DNA of 64,000 bases. Origin: Micropterix aruncella (Eukaryota; Arthropoda; Insecta; Lepidoptera; Micropterigidae). The position numbers were made by a program, and so were the translations under genes. The DNA is taken from positions 13,179,615 through 13,243,614 of the forward strand of contig OX155964.1 in assembly GCA_944548615.1 (NCBI GenBank), written 5' to 3'. How positions within the stretch are numbered: the stretch's first letter is position 1; the number at the start of each line of letters is the position of its first letter. Below are positions 44,161 to 53,799 of this stretch, in pieces. The notes beneath the pieces were generated by a model. That model was not told the origin of the DNA, searched no databases, and saw only the letters and a program-made list of their open reading frames with translations.

Positions 44161-45266
44161 ACCCGACTCTCCGAAGGTCCCAACTTGGACCGGCGCTCGA
44201 ACTCCACGACTGGAGCGAGCGTCCCGTCGACCGTAAATCACGAGTCGGACCGTAATTCCCGACTCGGACCGGCACTCAACTCCCCGAATAGGAGAGAGTG
44301 TCTCGTCGACCGTAGTGTCCTTCACTTAGACCGCGCTCAATACTGCACGGTGCAGTAGAGCCGCTCGCGACTGGCTTCCAGACTGCAAGGGCAGCGGAGC
44401 GGTTCCAGGGCGCGGTCTTCGTAGTCGTTGGGGTTCCTTCCTTCCTTCCTTCCTAGTCGGTTGACTGTTTGCTGTGGAACTGAGAGAGCGTGTGATTTGG
44501 TATGGCCCAGGGGCCCATATTTGTACTCACTTCCGCGGTTCTTGCCGTGCACCTGCCGTGCACCTGCTTTCGTGTCCACCAATGGACACGCCGCGGACAG
44601 CTTTCCGTGAAAGGTGGGGATCTTCCCTTTTCTATTGACCTCTCGCACTCTCCTAGGAGAAAAGCTATCTCCTCTCCTCTAAAAGCCGTTACGGTACGCT
44701 CCGTGTTTGTCCAGACTTCAGGGCCGACCAACAGTTTCTGGTTGGCGGCTACTGGCTCGTTAGAGCGCATTCCTGATTGGTCGGCAACCAACCAATCAGA
44801 GAATGGCTCAAAACCCATCCTTTCCTTTGGAGTGGATTCTTCGGGTTCCAAACATCATCAGAGTCTGGCCCGGTACCTCACGTATACGTTCCCATTATTT
44901 TCGCGTCTGCGAGTATCTTCATAATCGGCTGAGGGCAGTTTTTCGGCCACGTAAACTTGAATCGATGATTCCTGTGTTTCTGTTTACTTGCCGGTGGTCG
45001 GTGGTGATGGTGCCTTGTTTTCTACTCCCCTTTAACAGTTTTTCACTATTTTTGGGAGTAGAAAATACCACGTGTTTTCTCTCGTGTTTCACGGTTTCTT
45101 ACTATAAACTCGTGAATTTTCACGGCAGGTCGTAAGAGGGGTGCTATATGCATGTACCTCGACTCTTATACAACTGTTTCGGGCAGTATTTCCCGCTTTC
45201 ATTTCCGGTTTGACGAGTTCAAAACTGTCTGTTTTTGGCACCAAAGTTCGTCTCCTAGCTATGTTA

Positions 45267-45397
45267 GAGCGGGCGGTCGTAGGGAGTCTCGCTCGCTCGA
45301 TCTCAGTGTGGGAGCGGGCGGCCGTAGGCCGTCTCGCTCGCTCGATCCGTGTGGGAGCGGGCGGCCGTAGGCCGTCTCGCTCGCTCGATCCGTTCCA
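45267..45397 (-). promoter_or_regulatory. Three direct repeats in U3 of LTR 1 (enhancer-like)
   Basis: GAGCGGGCGGCCGTAGGCCG begins at 45267 (diverged), 45312 and 45355, each followed by TCTCGCTCGCTCGATC. Repeated GC-rich blocks near the start of U3 are typical enhancer positions in LTRs. Activity is an inference. Same at 53505-53635 and 61743-61873. Confidence 0.4.
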
Positions 45398-45518
45398 AGC
45401 GGCGCCTGCGATGTCTATAAAGGTAACCCGAGGCGATTTTGCCATTTTTCTCGTAAAAATGAGTTTTCTGCAAATTTCTTATGCTTTCTCGGGCACCCTC
45501 ATAGCGGCCGTAAATCAT

Positions 45519-48500
45519 CTATTTTACGGCCGGCGACGTCGCTACTGACGGCGTCGCAACATCCTCCCCCTCGACACGTCCCGTGTCTTCATTTTCGGCC
45601 TCTAGTATCACGGCCACTTTGGTGATGGGTCTTCGGCTGATCCGTCCGGTTGCGGTGCGGAGGTCGACCACTCGTACCAACCCGTCTGCGCCCGGGTGTA
45701 CAGCGGTTACGACACCTCTAGTCCACGTCCCGCGAGTCGTGTTTGGTTCCGCCATGAACACGACGTCATTGATGGCTATGTCGCGGTTGCGCTCGTGCCA
45801 TTTTGTTCGTTTGGCTAGAGTGGGAAGGTATTCCTTCACCCATCTCTTCCAAAACTGGTTTGCCAAGGCTTGGCTGTACCGCCACTGCTTCCGTAGGTCC
45901 ACCCTTTCGTCTGGGGGGCATAACGGTAGCACTGGCTGCGGTGACCCAATGAGAAAGTGATTTGGTGTCAGACTTTCTTCATCACTGGGGTCACCAGAGA
46001 CGCGTGTGAGCGGACGACTGTTCACTATGAACTCCGCCTCAGCCAGCGCTGTCAGCAGTGTCTCCTCCTTCGGCGATTGCTCCTTGAGTATCGCGTAGAG
46101 GGCGGTTTTAACGGATCGCACCATCCTCTCCCAGCTCCCGCCCATGTGAGGTGCTGACGCTGGAATGAAGTTCCACTGCACTCCTTTGGCTGATAGTCCG
46201 TTGGCCAGCTTGTCCTTGTCGACGTCTGCCCATGCCTCTCTGAGCTCTCTTTCAGCCCCGTGGAAGTTGGTTCCATTGTCTGAAAAGAGAGCCCTGGGCC
46301 ATCCCCGTCTCGCGGCCATCCTGACGATCGCTTGTATAGCGGAATCCGCTGTTAACGAGGCCGCGAGTTCCAGGTGTACCGCTCTGGTGGTGAGGCAGGT
46401 CATCAACACGCCGTATCTTTTTTCTCGGCGTCTGCCGATGCATACGTTGATGGGCCCGAAATAATCGATGGCACACTGCGTGAATGGTCTGCAGTGGTGT
46501 GCCAATCGTGCGGCCGGTAGTCGCCCCATCAGTTGGGTGCCGGGCTGTGTCTTCTTCAACCGGCACGTTCGACACTCCCTTGTTTCTCGACGTACTGCGG
46601 TGCGGCCGCACAATACCCAGTATCGCTGGCGTATGTTGTTTAGCACCGTTTCTTGTCCTTGGTGAGCGGCCTGTTGGTGGTGATGTTTAATGAGCAGCCG
46701 AGTGAAGTGGTGCTTCGGGCAGAGCACAACTGGCTCCTTCACCGTTCGGCTGACTCCCTTTGCAGCTCCTATCCGGCCGCTCAGTACGATGTGCCCCTTT
46801 CTGTTGAGGCAAGGCGTGAGGCTGTAGAGGCGACTATGCTGGTCGACGATTTCCCCTTTGCTCAGGTGGTTACATTCCTGCGGGAACATCTCCTCCTGCG
46901 CCTGTCGAATCAGGACCTCCGTGGCCCTGTCTACTTCCTCCTGTGCAAGGGTGTCTCCCCCACGTGGCTGAGACCGCCGGCGACACATCTCCACAAAGCG
47001 TAGTGCGTATGCCATGCTCCGCACCAGCCGATTCCATGATGAGAAACGCTCCATCCTAATCAGCTGCGCGCCTTGTTGTGTACTAAACACTGCGCGTACC
47101 TCTATGTCGGGTTTTTCCGTAGCCCATGTTTCTGCCGGCCAGTCTTCCTCGTCTTGCAGCAGGAAGGCAGGACCGCTGAACCAGCGCGACTGCTCACTCA
47201 AGTCGCATCGCTCCTTGTCCCTGGTCGCCTCGTCGGCAACGTTTTCAGACGTAGGAATCCACCGCCAGTCGCTTGTACCCGTCAACTCATCGATTTCACC
47301 TAGTCGGTGAGCGACGAATACGTTATATCGGCGGGGGTCGTTCCTGATCCACTGTGCGACCGTTGTGGAATCTGTCCACATTGTCGTCTTGTTGATGAGG
47401 AGCGTAGTCTCCTTTTTGATGGTGGCTGCTAATCGACTTCCGATTACTGCTGCCATTAATTCCATTCTTGGAATTGTCATTGGTTTAAGAGGTGCCACTT
47501 TTGCCTTGCTGGCGACAAAGGCCACACTCCTAACCGTGTCCGATTTGCTCACTAAGTAGGCTACCGCAGCGTAGGCGGATTCGGATGCGTCGCAAAAGAC
47601 GTGCAGCGTGAGGTTGGCTGTATCTGCCGGTCTGTACCATCTTGGCACCCTGCACTCCTTGATGCAATCCAGTTCTGCCAGCCAGCGTAGCCATTTTTGG
47701 TATGTGTCTTCAGACAGCACCTGATCCCAGTCAATCTGTGACCTCCAGACCTCTTGTAGTAAGATCTTCGCCTTGATGGTAAATGGAGACAGCAGTCCCA
47801 TAGGGTCGAAGGTGCTCATTGCCAAGCTTAGCATTTGCCGTTTCGTGGGCCGTTCTTCGCCGGCCAGGATTGCTGCGTCGACGCGGGGAAACTTGCAGCT
47901 GAATGATAGCTTGTCGTCCCCCGGGTCCCATTCCAGGCCGAGGACCCGTTCCGATGCTCCTGCCTTACCCAGGTTAAGGCTGATTTTTCCAGTCGGTTTG
48001 GCTGCCATTGCAGTCAATACGGCCGCGGCATTGCTGCTCCAATCGCATAACTCGAATCCTCCTCTTCGGTGGACTTCAGTGACGCTGCGAGCTAGCTGTA
48101 TGGCTTCTTCCTCGCTGTCCGCACAATCAATGTAGTCATCCATGTAGTGTTTATGAATGATCGGCGCCACAGCCTCCGGGAACTCCCCCGCGTGGGCCTG
48201 TGCATTCATATTCTTCACATGCTGGGCTGAGCAAGGAGATGACGAGGCGCCGAATATCATTGATCGCATCTTGTATGTTCGTGGCTCCTGATCCGTGCGT
48301 AGATTCCGCCACAGGAACCGCTGTGAGTCCTGATCAGCCTCTCGGATCTGGACTCGCAGGAACATTTCTTTTATATCCGCGGTGAATGCAACGGCTTTTT
48401 CACGGAATTTCAGCAGGATCCCCAGCAGAGCGTTCAGGAGATCCGGCCCTGTTTCCAGAGCGTCGTTGAGACACCGTCCGCTTACTTTGGAAGCGGCGTC

Positions 48501-48806
48501 GAAGACGATTCTTATTTTGGCAGGCTTGTTTGGGTTCACGACGCAAAAGTGTGGCAAGTAGAATGTACGTGGCCCATGCCGACGTATTTCCTCCTCAGGA
48601 AGCTCCACGGCGTATCCCTTAGTTACGTACTCGCTCATCTTGGCGCAGTACGCCTCGGCGACGGCGGGCTCCTTCCTGAGTCTTGTCTCCAGACTTTTTA
48701 GTCGGCTGACGGCATGAAAGCGGCTCGGGGGGAGCCTCTCCCCCTCGTGGCGCCAGAGCAGGCCTGTTTCCCAACGGCCGTTCTGATAGTGCGTTGTGGC
48801 AGCCAT
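45519..48806 (-). CDS. pol: BEL/Pao Pol (RT-RNase H-integrase), left copy
   Basis: 1095 codons from the ATG at 48806. RT occupies residues 80-300 with D144 (TADIKEMF) and the YMDD box at 221-224. RNase H has D406, E449, D479 and D525. Integrase has a zinc-binding H-H-C-C region (H708-H715, C745, C748), the catalytic triad D781, D843, E893, and a C-terminal module (990-1070, WVKEYLPTLAKRTKWHERN and following) usual in this superfamily. The last ~14 codons and the stop lie inside U3 of LTR 1. The frame is in phase with the Gag-protease frame and separated from it by one UGA. The ATG used here is simply the first after that stop; translation from it independently is not established. Confidence 0.9.
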   Translation of the reverse strand: MAATTHYQNGRWETGLLWRHEGERLPPSRFHAVSRLKSLETRLRKEPAVAEAYCAKMSEYVTKGYAVELPEEEIRRHGPRTFYLPHFCVVNPNKPAKIRIVFDAASKVSGRCLNDALETGPDLLNALLGILLKFREKAVAFTADIKEMFLRVQIREADQDSQRFLWRNLRTDQEPRTYKMRSMIFGASSSPCSAQHVKNMNAQAHAGEFPEAVAPIIHKHYMDDYIDCADSEEEAIQLARSVTEVHRRGGFELCDWSSNAAAVLTAMAAKPTGKISLNLGKAGASERVLGLEWDPGDDKLSFSCKFPRVDAAILAGEERPTKRQMLSLAMSTFDPMGLLSPFTIKAKILLQEVWRSQIDWDQVLSEDTYQKWLRWLAELDCIKECRVPRWYRPADTANLTLHVFCDASESAYAAVAYLVSKSDTVRSVAFVASKAKVAPLKPMTIPRMELMAAVIGSRLAATIKKETTLLINKTTMWTDSTTVAQWIRNDPRRYNVFVAHRLGEIDELTGTSDWRWIPTSENVADEATRDKERCDLSEQSRWFSGPAFLLQDEEDWPAETWATEKPDIEVRAVFSTQQGAQLIRMERFSSWNRLVRSMAYALRFVEMCRRRSQPRGGDTLAQEEVDRATEVLIRQAQEEMFPQECNHLSKGEIVDQHSRLYSLTPCLNRKGHIVLSGRIGAAKGVSRTVKEPVVLCPKHHFTRLLIKHHHQQAAHQGQETVLNNIRQRYWVLCGRTAVRRETRECRTCRLKKTQPGTQLMGRLPAARLAHHCRPFTQCAIDYFGPINVCIGRRREKRYGVLMTCLTTRAVHLELAASLTADSAIQAIVRMAARRGWPRALFSDNGTNFHGAERELREAWADVDKDKLANGLSAKGVQWNFIPASAPHMGGSWERMVRSVKTALYAILKEQSPKEETLLTALAEAEFIVNSRPLTRVSGDPSDEESLTPNHFLIGSPQPVLPLCPPDERVDLRKQWRYSQALANQFWKRWVKEYLPTLAKRTKWHERNRDIAINDVVFMAEPNTTRGTWTRGVVTAVHPGADGLVRVVDLRTATGRISRRPITKVAVILEAENEDTGRVEGEDVATPSVATSPAVK
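45562..45572 (-). promoter_or_regulatory. Polypurine tract, left copy
   Basis: On the minus strand GAGGGGGAGGA abuts the TG of LTR 1. This is the expected primer for plus-strand DNA synthesis. The right copy has the same at 53800-53810. Confidence 0.85.
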
Positions 48807-48827
48807 TGTCGCCTCCGCATGCTCATG

Positions 48828-51254
48828 TCATTTTAGTTGCGGTCGCCGTACGGCCACGCCTGACTCTTCCGTCTGCAGATAGTCGTTGACGAGTTGGTCC
48901 AGCGACTCCATGTCTGTGTGGTAAACTGCCGCTTGGTCCGAGTTCTTCTGGGCCTGTCCGCTGATCGTCCACCCGAGCAAGCTCCGGGTGGCGGTGGGCA
49001 ACCCTGGTGGTCCCCAGACGATACTTCGTGGCGCTATGAGGCGGTAATTATCCATGCCGATAATCATTTGTGCCTGGCCCCGATATTCCGGAATCTGTAT
49101 GCCATGAAGATGGGGCCACTTGTCCCATTTGCTTCCTAACGATTCCTGCTCGGGTCCATTGAGTCTTTCAAGGGTGTGGACGGACGTCATTTGATGCGAT
49201 TCTGCGTTCAGGGCGTCCCTCACCTCAAGGTCCACCAGTCGGGAATTTTCCTTGCGTGGTCCCGCTACGCTGTTAAGGACAATCGCGCTCTGCTTCCCGC
49301 AGACGCCGATTTCCCTCGCCACGCTGTCCTCAATCAGCGTGACGCTTGACCCTTCGTCAAGTAGCGCTAGTATCGGGATGCTGCTCTTGGGACCCCTTAC
49401 TAGTATCGAGGCGACGCGCAGCAACACATCATGCTTGGCGACGCAAGTGAAGGTCTGTCCTTCGGTGGCCTGCGCCACTTCGACGTAGTAGTTGTTGCCG
49501 GTGACATCCTTCCGGTCTTCGTCTGTTTCTTCCTGGCGCGGTGGTGAGCGCGCCGCCCTTTTGCTCTCGACGAGCAGTGGGTGTGTCTCTTGGGCGGTGC
49601 GGCAGTTCCGCGCGTAGTGCCCCTTCCGGAGGCACCGGAAGCAGGCTCCGGAACTCTGCACCCATCTTGAGCGCTGGATTTCCGTCAACTTCAGAAACTT
49701 CTTACACCGCGCGAGGATGTGTCCTCGCGTGAGGCACATCTCGCACTTCGGGCCGCCTTCCTGTGGGCTGGAAGCTGCGGGCGGCGTGTTCTTCGTATAT
49801 TTCGTGAAGTTCTTCGGTTTCGGCTGCGCTTGCTTTGAAGCGGATGTCGACTGCTCTGTATCAGCGTGCGTCGTGTACACCCGCTTCGGTGCAGGCTTTG
49901 ACTCGTACCCCTTCGGTTTGGACGGCTTAACTCCCCAGTTGGCTCGATTCACCGCCGTGGCCTGTCGCCCGAGTTTGTCCATGTACTCTGAGAAATCAAA
50001 TAGTGACGGATTGCCTCCGTGTCTCTCTATAATGGCTTCACTCCAGCCCGACAGGTGATGGCCCGACAGCTTGGCTTCCAGTTCGCGCAGTATCTCTAGG
50101 TTATACGCGTACTCTGGCCGCTTCAGGGACCTCATTGATGCTATGAGGTTGCCAACTGTCACCGTGAAATCGATCACTTCTTCGCTTGCCGATGAAGTGC
50201 TGGTCAATGGCCGCAAGCCGCGCACCTGGTTGATAAGGCGCCCGATGAGAAGGTCTGGTCTCCCGAATCGTCGCTCTAGTGTTTCTCTTATCCGTAGTAG
50301 TTGCTCTGGATCGGAGAGAAGAGCGGACACAGTTTGATATGCCTTTCCCTTCAGGCACCGCTGTAGTCGTGTCATGACTTCAGCTCGCGTCAAGAGCTGG
50401 GTCTGCTGCTCCAGCTGTGCCGCGAAGACCAGCCACCGTTCTGGGTCACCGTCGAACACCGGCAATTCCCGCGGCAGTGCTTGCCGCAAGAGAATTCCTT
50501 CGCACGCAGTGGTTGCGTGCAGTGTCGGTGGTTGTGGCGGGCCTGGTGCTGGCGGGAAAGTGCCTGCGAAGTCGTCCATATTCCTCGCTCGTTGCCGCTG
50601 TGCCGTGTCCCCTACCGCCTGGTTTGAGTGGTCGATCCACTGCGGTATGGGAGTTTTCTCGAGGGGAATCCGTGTGCGTGCCATCGAACGTCCAAGGCTT
50701 GGAGCGTCCTCGGCCTCTTCTTCTTCAGCGACGATGATGTCTTGCTCAAGCTCCGTGGCTCGGCGCAGGTCGGCGAGTCTCGCCTGCAGCGTCTCCGTTC
50801 GGTTACGGATTGAAGCATCGCGCAGCTCGGATATCTCGTCCTCAATCCGCTGTTTCTCGCGAAATGCTCGCTGTGCTGCCTCGGCGAAGCGACGCTTGCA
50901 CCTACTGTGCGGCGTCATGCCGCTTTCACGGCTGCATAGACTCGCTGTCCAGTCGGCGGGCCTTCCTGTCGCACCCCCTTGAGTTGTAGCGGCTGCATTG
51001 TCCACGACGTACGGCGTGCCGCGCTCCGGGTATGCGCCTGCTACCCGAGCTGCTGGCGTTAGTGGCTGCGCGGTCGGTGGGCCCATTGCCCCCTGAGGCG
51101 AGTTGCCAACTCGTGTTACCGTGACGCTCGTGGTTGCTAGGTCGCTCATCTGTGATTCTTGTATGGTGACCTCTGTCACGGTGTCGGCGTCCCTCGCAGC
51201 GCTGCGGTCAGCTGCTTGTGGGTCGCGACGACTCTTACCACTACGAAGGCTCAT
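48828..51254 (-). CDS. gag: BEL/Pao Gag-protease, left copy
   Basis: 808 codons from the ATG at 51254, 75 bp inside the LTR border. Residues 120-180 are charged and heptad-like, a probable coiled coil. 250-440 is the capsid-like region (LPVFDGDPERWLVFAAQ). Two CCHC knuckles (C-X2-C-X4-H-X4-C) lie at 504-517 and 538-551 and should bind the genomic RNA. The protease follows at about 610-760, with its catalytic aspartate in ALLDEGSSVTLI (D633); the usual D-S/T-G is D-E-G here. Translation ends at a UGA (48830-48828) where the typical BEL/Pao polyprotein would continue into RT. The flanking codons on both sides remain coding-like, so this is a stop inside a once continuous frame or a readthrough site. 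Confidence 0.88.
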   Translation of the reverse strand: MSLRSGKSRRDPQAADRSAARDADTVTEVTIQESQMSDLATTSVTVTRVGNSPQGAMGPPTAQPLTPAARVAGAYPERGTPYVVDNAAATTQGGATGRPADWTASLCSRESGMTPHSRCKRRFAEAAQRAFREKQRIEDEISELRDASIRNRTETLQARLADLRRATELEQDIIVAEEEEAEDAPSLGRSMARTRIPLEKTPIPQWIDHSNQAVGDTAQRQRARNMDDFAGTFPPAPGPPQPPTLHATTACEGILLRQALPRELPVFDGDPERWLVFAAQLEQQTQLLTRAEVMTRLQRCLKGKAYQTVSALLSDPEQLLRIRETLERRFGRPDLLIGRLINQVRGLRPLTSTSSASEEVIDFTVTVGNLIASMRSLKRPEYAYNLEILRELEAKLSGHHLSGWSEAIIERHGGNPSLFDFSEYMDKLGRQATAVNRANWGVKPSKPKGYESKPAPKRVYTTHADTEQSTSASKQAQPKPKNFTKYTKNTPPAASSPQEGGPKCEMCLTRGHILARCKKFLKLTEIQRSRWVQSSGACFRCLRKGHYARNCRTAQETHPLLVESKRAARSPPRQEETDEDRKDVTGNNYYVEVAQATEGQTFTCVAKHDVLLRVASILVRGPKSSIPILALLDEGSSVTLIEDSVAREIGVCGKQSAIVLNSVAGPRKENSRLVDLEVRDALNAESHQMTSVHTLERLNGPEQESLGSKWDKWPHLHGIQIPEYRGQAQMIIGMDNYRLIAPRSIVWGPPGLPTATRSLLGWTISGQAQKNSDQAAVYHTDMESLDQLVNDYLQTEESGVAVRRPQLK

Positions 51255-51304
51255 CGTGATTTACTGGTGCACGACGGGAGAGTAACGGTATTTTGCTAAT
51301 GGCG

Positions 51305-51322
51305 ATCCGGCTCGAAGGACCA
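51305..51322 (-). promoter_or_regulatory. tRNA primer binding site, left copy
   Basis: The plus strand ATCCGGCTCGAAGGACCA equals the 3' end of eukaryotic tRNA-Tyr including CCA, so the minus-strand RNA carries its complement, TGGTCCTTCGAGCCGGAT. It sits 7 nt inside the LTR 2 border. The tRNA identity rests on recalled insect and human tRNA-Tyr sequences. Confidence 0.85.
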
Positions 51323-51329
51323 GCTTCTA

Positions 51330-53799
51330 TGTTGCGCCCGTTGCCCAACATATGCAGTGCCCTGTGGCACGGACCGACCCAGCGCTGTGTGGACCCAGGA
51401 CTGTAAAAAGAGGTCCACCGCTTGGTCGCCGCTTGCCCCGTAACGGGCGGCCACGACACCTGCTGCAAGCCTCGATACGCCTCAGTCTGTCTATTACCAC
51501 CGTTTTACTCCCCGTCCCCTGCACCAATAAAACACGCCTTCCCTTTCACAAGTGCCAACACGGCATATTATTTTTCGATGAACTTCAATGACACACCATA
51601 AATTTACAAATATGAGATCTTAGTCTAGGATGCATAACAAAGTGCATAAGGTGTATTACAAATACAATTTTACAATAGGACATAGCCTAGGTACCGCAAT
51701 TAACCTAGGTACATACACAATATTATAAAATTCTTTATTGTACAGTAAAAATCAGTATATAGCAATTAACCTAGGTACATAACAAATATACAACAATCTT
51801 TTAATCTAAATGTCTTTATCCTGTTCTTCCCGGGCAGCGGGTTGAACAAGATCTCTCGTGGTCCGTTGTCGAACGGCGTCTCTGTGCGCCTGCGTGCTCC
51901 TGAGTGCGCCTGAGTGCGCCTGAGTACGCCCGTGTGCGTCTGCGTGTGCCTGACTGCGCCTGGGTGCGCTCGTCTGTGCTGCGTCCGCCTGTGCTGCGTC
52001 CGCCTGTGCTGCGTCCGCCTGTGCTGCGTCCGCCTGTGCTGCGTTCGCCTGACTGCGCCTATGTGCGCCCGTCTGCGACCGCGTGTGTCTGACTGCGCCT
52101 GTGTGCGCCGTCTGACCGCGTGTGCGCCGCGTGGGTGCCGCGTGTGCGCCGATGCGCACCAGACTGCGCCTATGTGCGCCCGTCTGCGCCCGCGTGTGTC
52201 TGACTGCGCCTGTGTGCGCCGTCTGACCGCGTGTGCGCCGCGTGGGTGCCGCGTGTGCGCCGATGCGCACCAGACTGCGCCTATGTGCGCCCGTCTGCGC
52301 CCGCGTGTGTCTGACTGCGCCTGTGTGCGCCCGTCTGACCGCGTGTGCGCCGATGCGCACCAGACTGCGCCTTTGTGCGCCCGTCTGCGCCCGCGTGTAC
52401 CCGACTCTCCGAAGGTCCCAACTTGGACCGGCGCTCGAACTCCACGACTGGAGCGAGCGTCCCGTCGACCGTAAATCACGAGTCGGACCGTAATTCCCGA
52501 CTCGGACCGGCACTCAACTCCCCGAATAGGAGAGAGTGTCTCGTCGACCGTAGTGTCCTTCACTTAGACCGCGCTCAATACTGCACGGTGCAGTAGAGCC
52601 GCTCGCGACTGGCTTCCAGACTGCAAGGGCAGCGGAGCGGTTCCAGGGCGCGGTCTTCGTAGTCGTTGGGGTTCCTTCCTTCCTTCCTTCCTAGTCGGTT
52701 GACTGTTTGCTGTGGAACTGAGAGAGCGAGTGATTTGGTATGGCCCAGGGGCCCATATTTGTACTCACTTCCGCGGTTCTTGCCGTGCACCTGCCGTGCA
52801 CCTGCTTTCGTGTCCACCAATGGACACGCCGCGGACAGCTTTCCGTGAAAGGTGGGGATCTTCCCTTTTCTATTGACCTCTCGCACTCTCCTAGGAGAAA
52901 AGCTATCTCCTCTCCTCTAAAAGCCGTTACGGTACGCTCCGTGTTTGTCCAGACTTCAGGGCCGACCAACAGTTTCTGGTTGGCGGCTACTGGCTCGTTA
53001 GAGCGCATTCCTGATTGGTCGGCAACCAACCAATCAGAGAATGGCTCAAAACCCATCCTTTCCTTTGGAGTGGATTCTTCGGGTTCCAAACATCATCAGA
53101 GTCTGGCCCGGTACCTCACGTATACGTTCCCATTATTTTCGCGTCTGCGAGTATCTTCATAATCGGCTGAGGGCAGTTTTTCGGCCACGTAAACTTGAAT
53201 CGATGATTCCTGTGTTTCTGTTTACTTGCCGGTGGTCGGTGGTGATGGTGCCTTGTTTTCTACTCCCCTTTAACAGTTTTTCACTATTTTTGGGAGTAGA
53301 AAATACCACGTGTTTTCTCTCGTGTTTCACGGTTTCTTACTATAAACTCGTGAATTTTCACGGCAGGTCGTAAGAGGGGTGCTATATGCATGTACCTCGA
53401 CTCTTATACAACTGTTTCGGGCAGTATTTCCCGCTTTCATTTCCGGTTTGACGAGTTCAAAACTGTCTGTTTTTGGCACCAAAGTTCGTCTCCTAGCTAT
53501 GTTAGAGCGGGCGGTCGTAGGGAGTCTCGCTCGCTCGATCTCAGTGTGGGAGCGGGCGGCCGTAGGCCGTCTCGCTCGCTCGATCCGTGTGGGAGCGGGC
53601 GGCCGTAGGCCGTCTCGCTCGCTCGATCCGTTCCAAGCGGCGCCTGCGATGTCTATAAAGGTAACCCGAGGCGATTTTGCCATTTTTCTCGTAAAAATGA
53701 GTTTTCTGCAAATTTCTTATGCTTTCTCGGGCACCCTCATAGCGGCCGTAAATCATCTATTTTACGGCCGGCGACGTCGCTACTGACGGCGTCGCAACA
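51330..53799 (-). repeat. LTR 2 (middle, shared), mosaic of LTR 3 and LTR 1
   Basis: It carries T at 51657 and A at 52729 as in LTR 3 (59895, 60967), but C at 52935 and A at 53132 as in LTR 1 (44697, 44894). LTR 3 differs at those last two (A at 61173, G at 61370). It serves as 3' LTR for the right copy and 5' LTR for the left copy. Confidence 0.9.

Larger units (their letters stand above)
43092..45561 (-). repeat. LTR 1 (leftmost; 3' LTR of the array), 2470 bp
   Basis: On the minus strand it starts TGTTGCGACGCCGTC and ends GGGCAACGGGCGCAACA, with the short inverted tips TGTTGCG/CGCAACA. It is very long for this superfamily. Internal features, from U3 inward, are three direct ~44-bp repeats (45267-45397), a 12-bp hairpin (45018-45029 with 45054-45065), opposed CCAAT boxes (44773-44799), a (TTCC)n tract (44433-44453), a coding-like tandem array (43736-44160) and an AATAAA signal (43496-43501, minus strand). 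Private bases: A at 43419 and T at 44491. Confidence 0.95.

Noticed and set aside
43528..44325. 265-codon arginine-rich minus-strand ORF in each LTR (and 235- and 186-codon ORFs in other frames)
   Set aside because: Produced by 15-bp and 111-bp tandem repeats whose periods are multiples of three; open in several frames on both strands, with no domain.
44491..44697. Gene conversion as the cause of the LTR 2 mosaic
   Set aside because: Possible, but a separate duplication mechanism would then be needed; one unequal exchange explains both the array and the order of the four variants.
44502..45548. Plus- and minus-strand ORFs of 103-140 codons in the unique part of the LTR
   Set aside because: They lie in U3/R of a GC-rich LTR where stop codons are rare; no domain, and opposite-strand frames overlap each other.
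45583..51285. Dozens of plus-strand ORFs antisense to gag and pol, repeated at +8238
   Set aside because: Shadows of the long minus-strand frames in GC-rich coding DNA; translations have no recognisable content.
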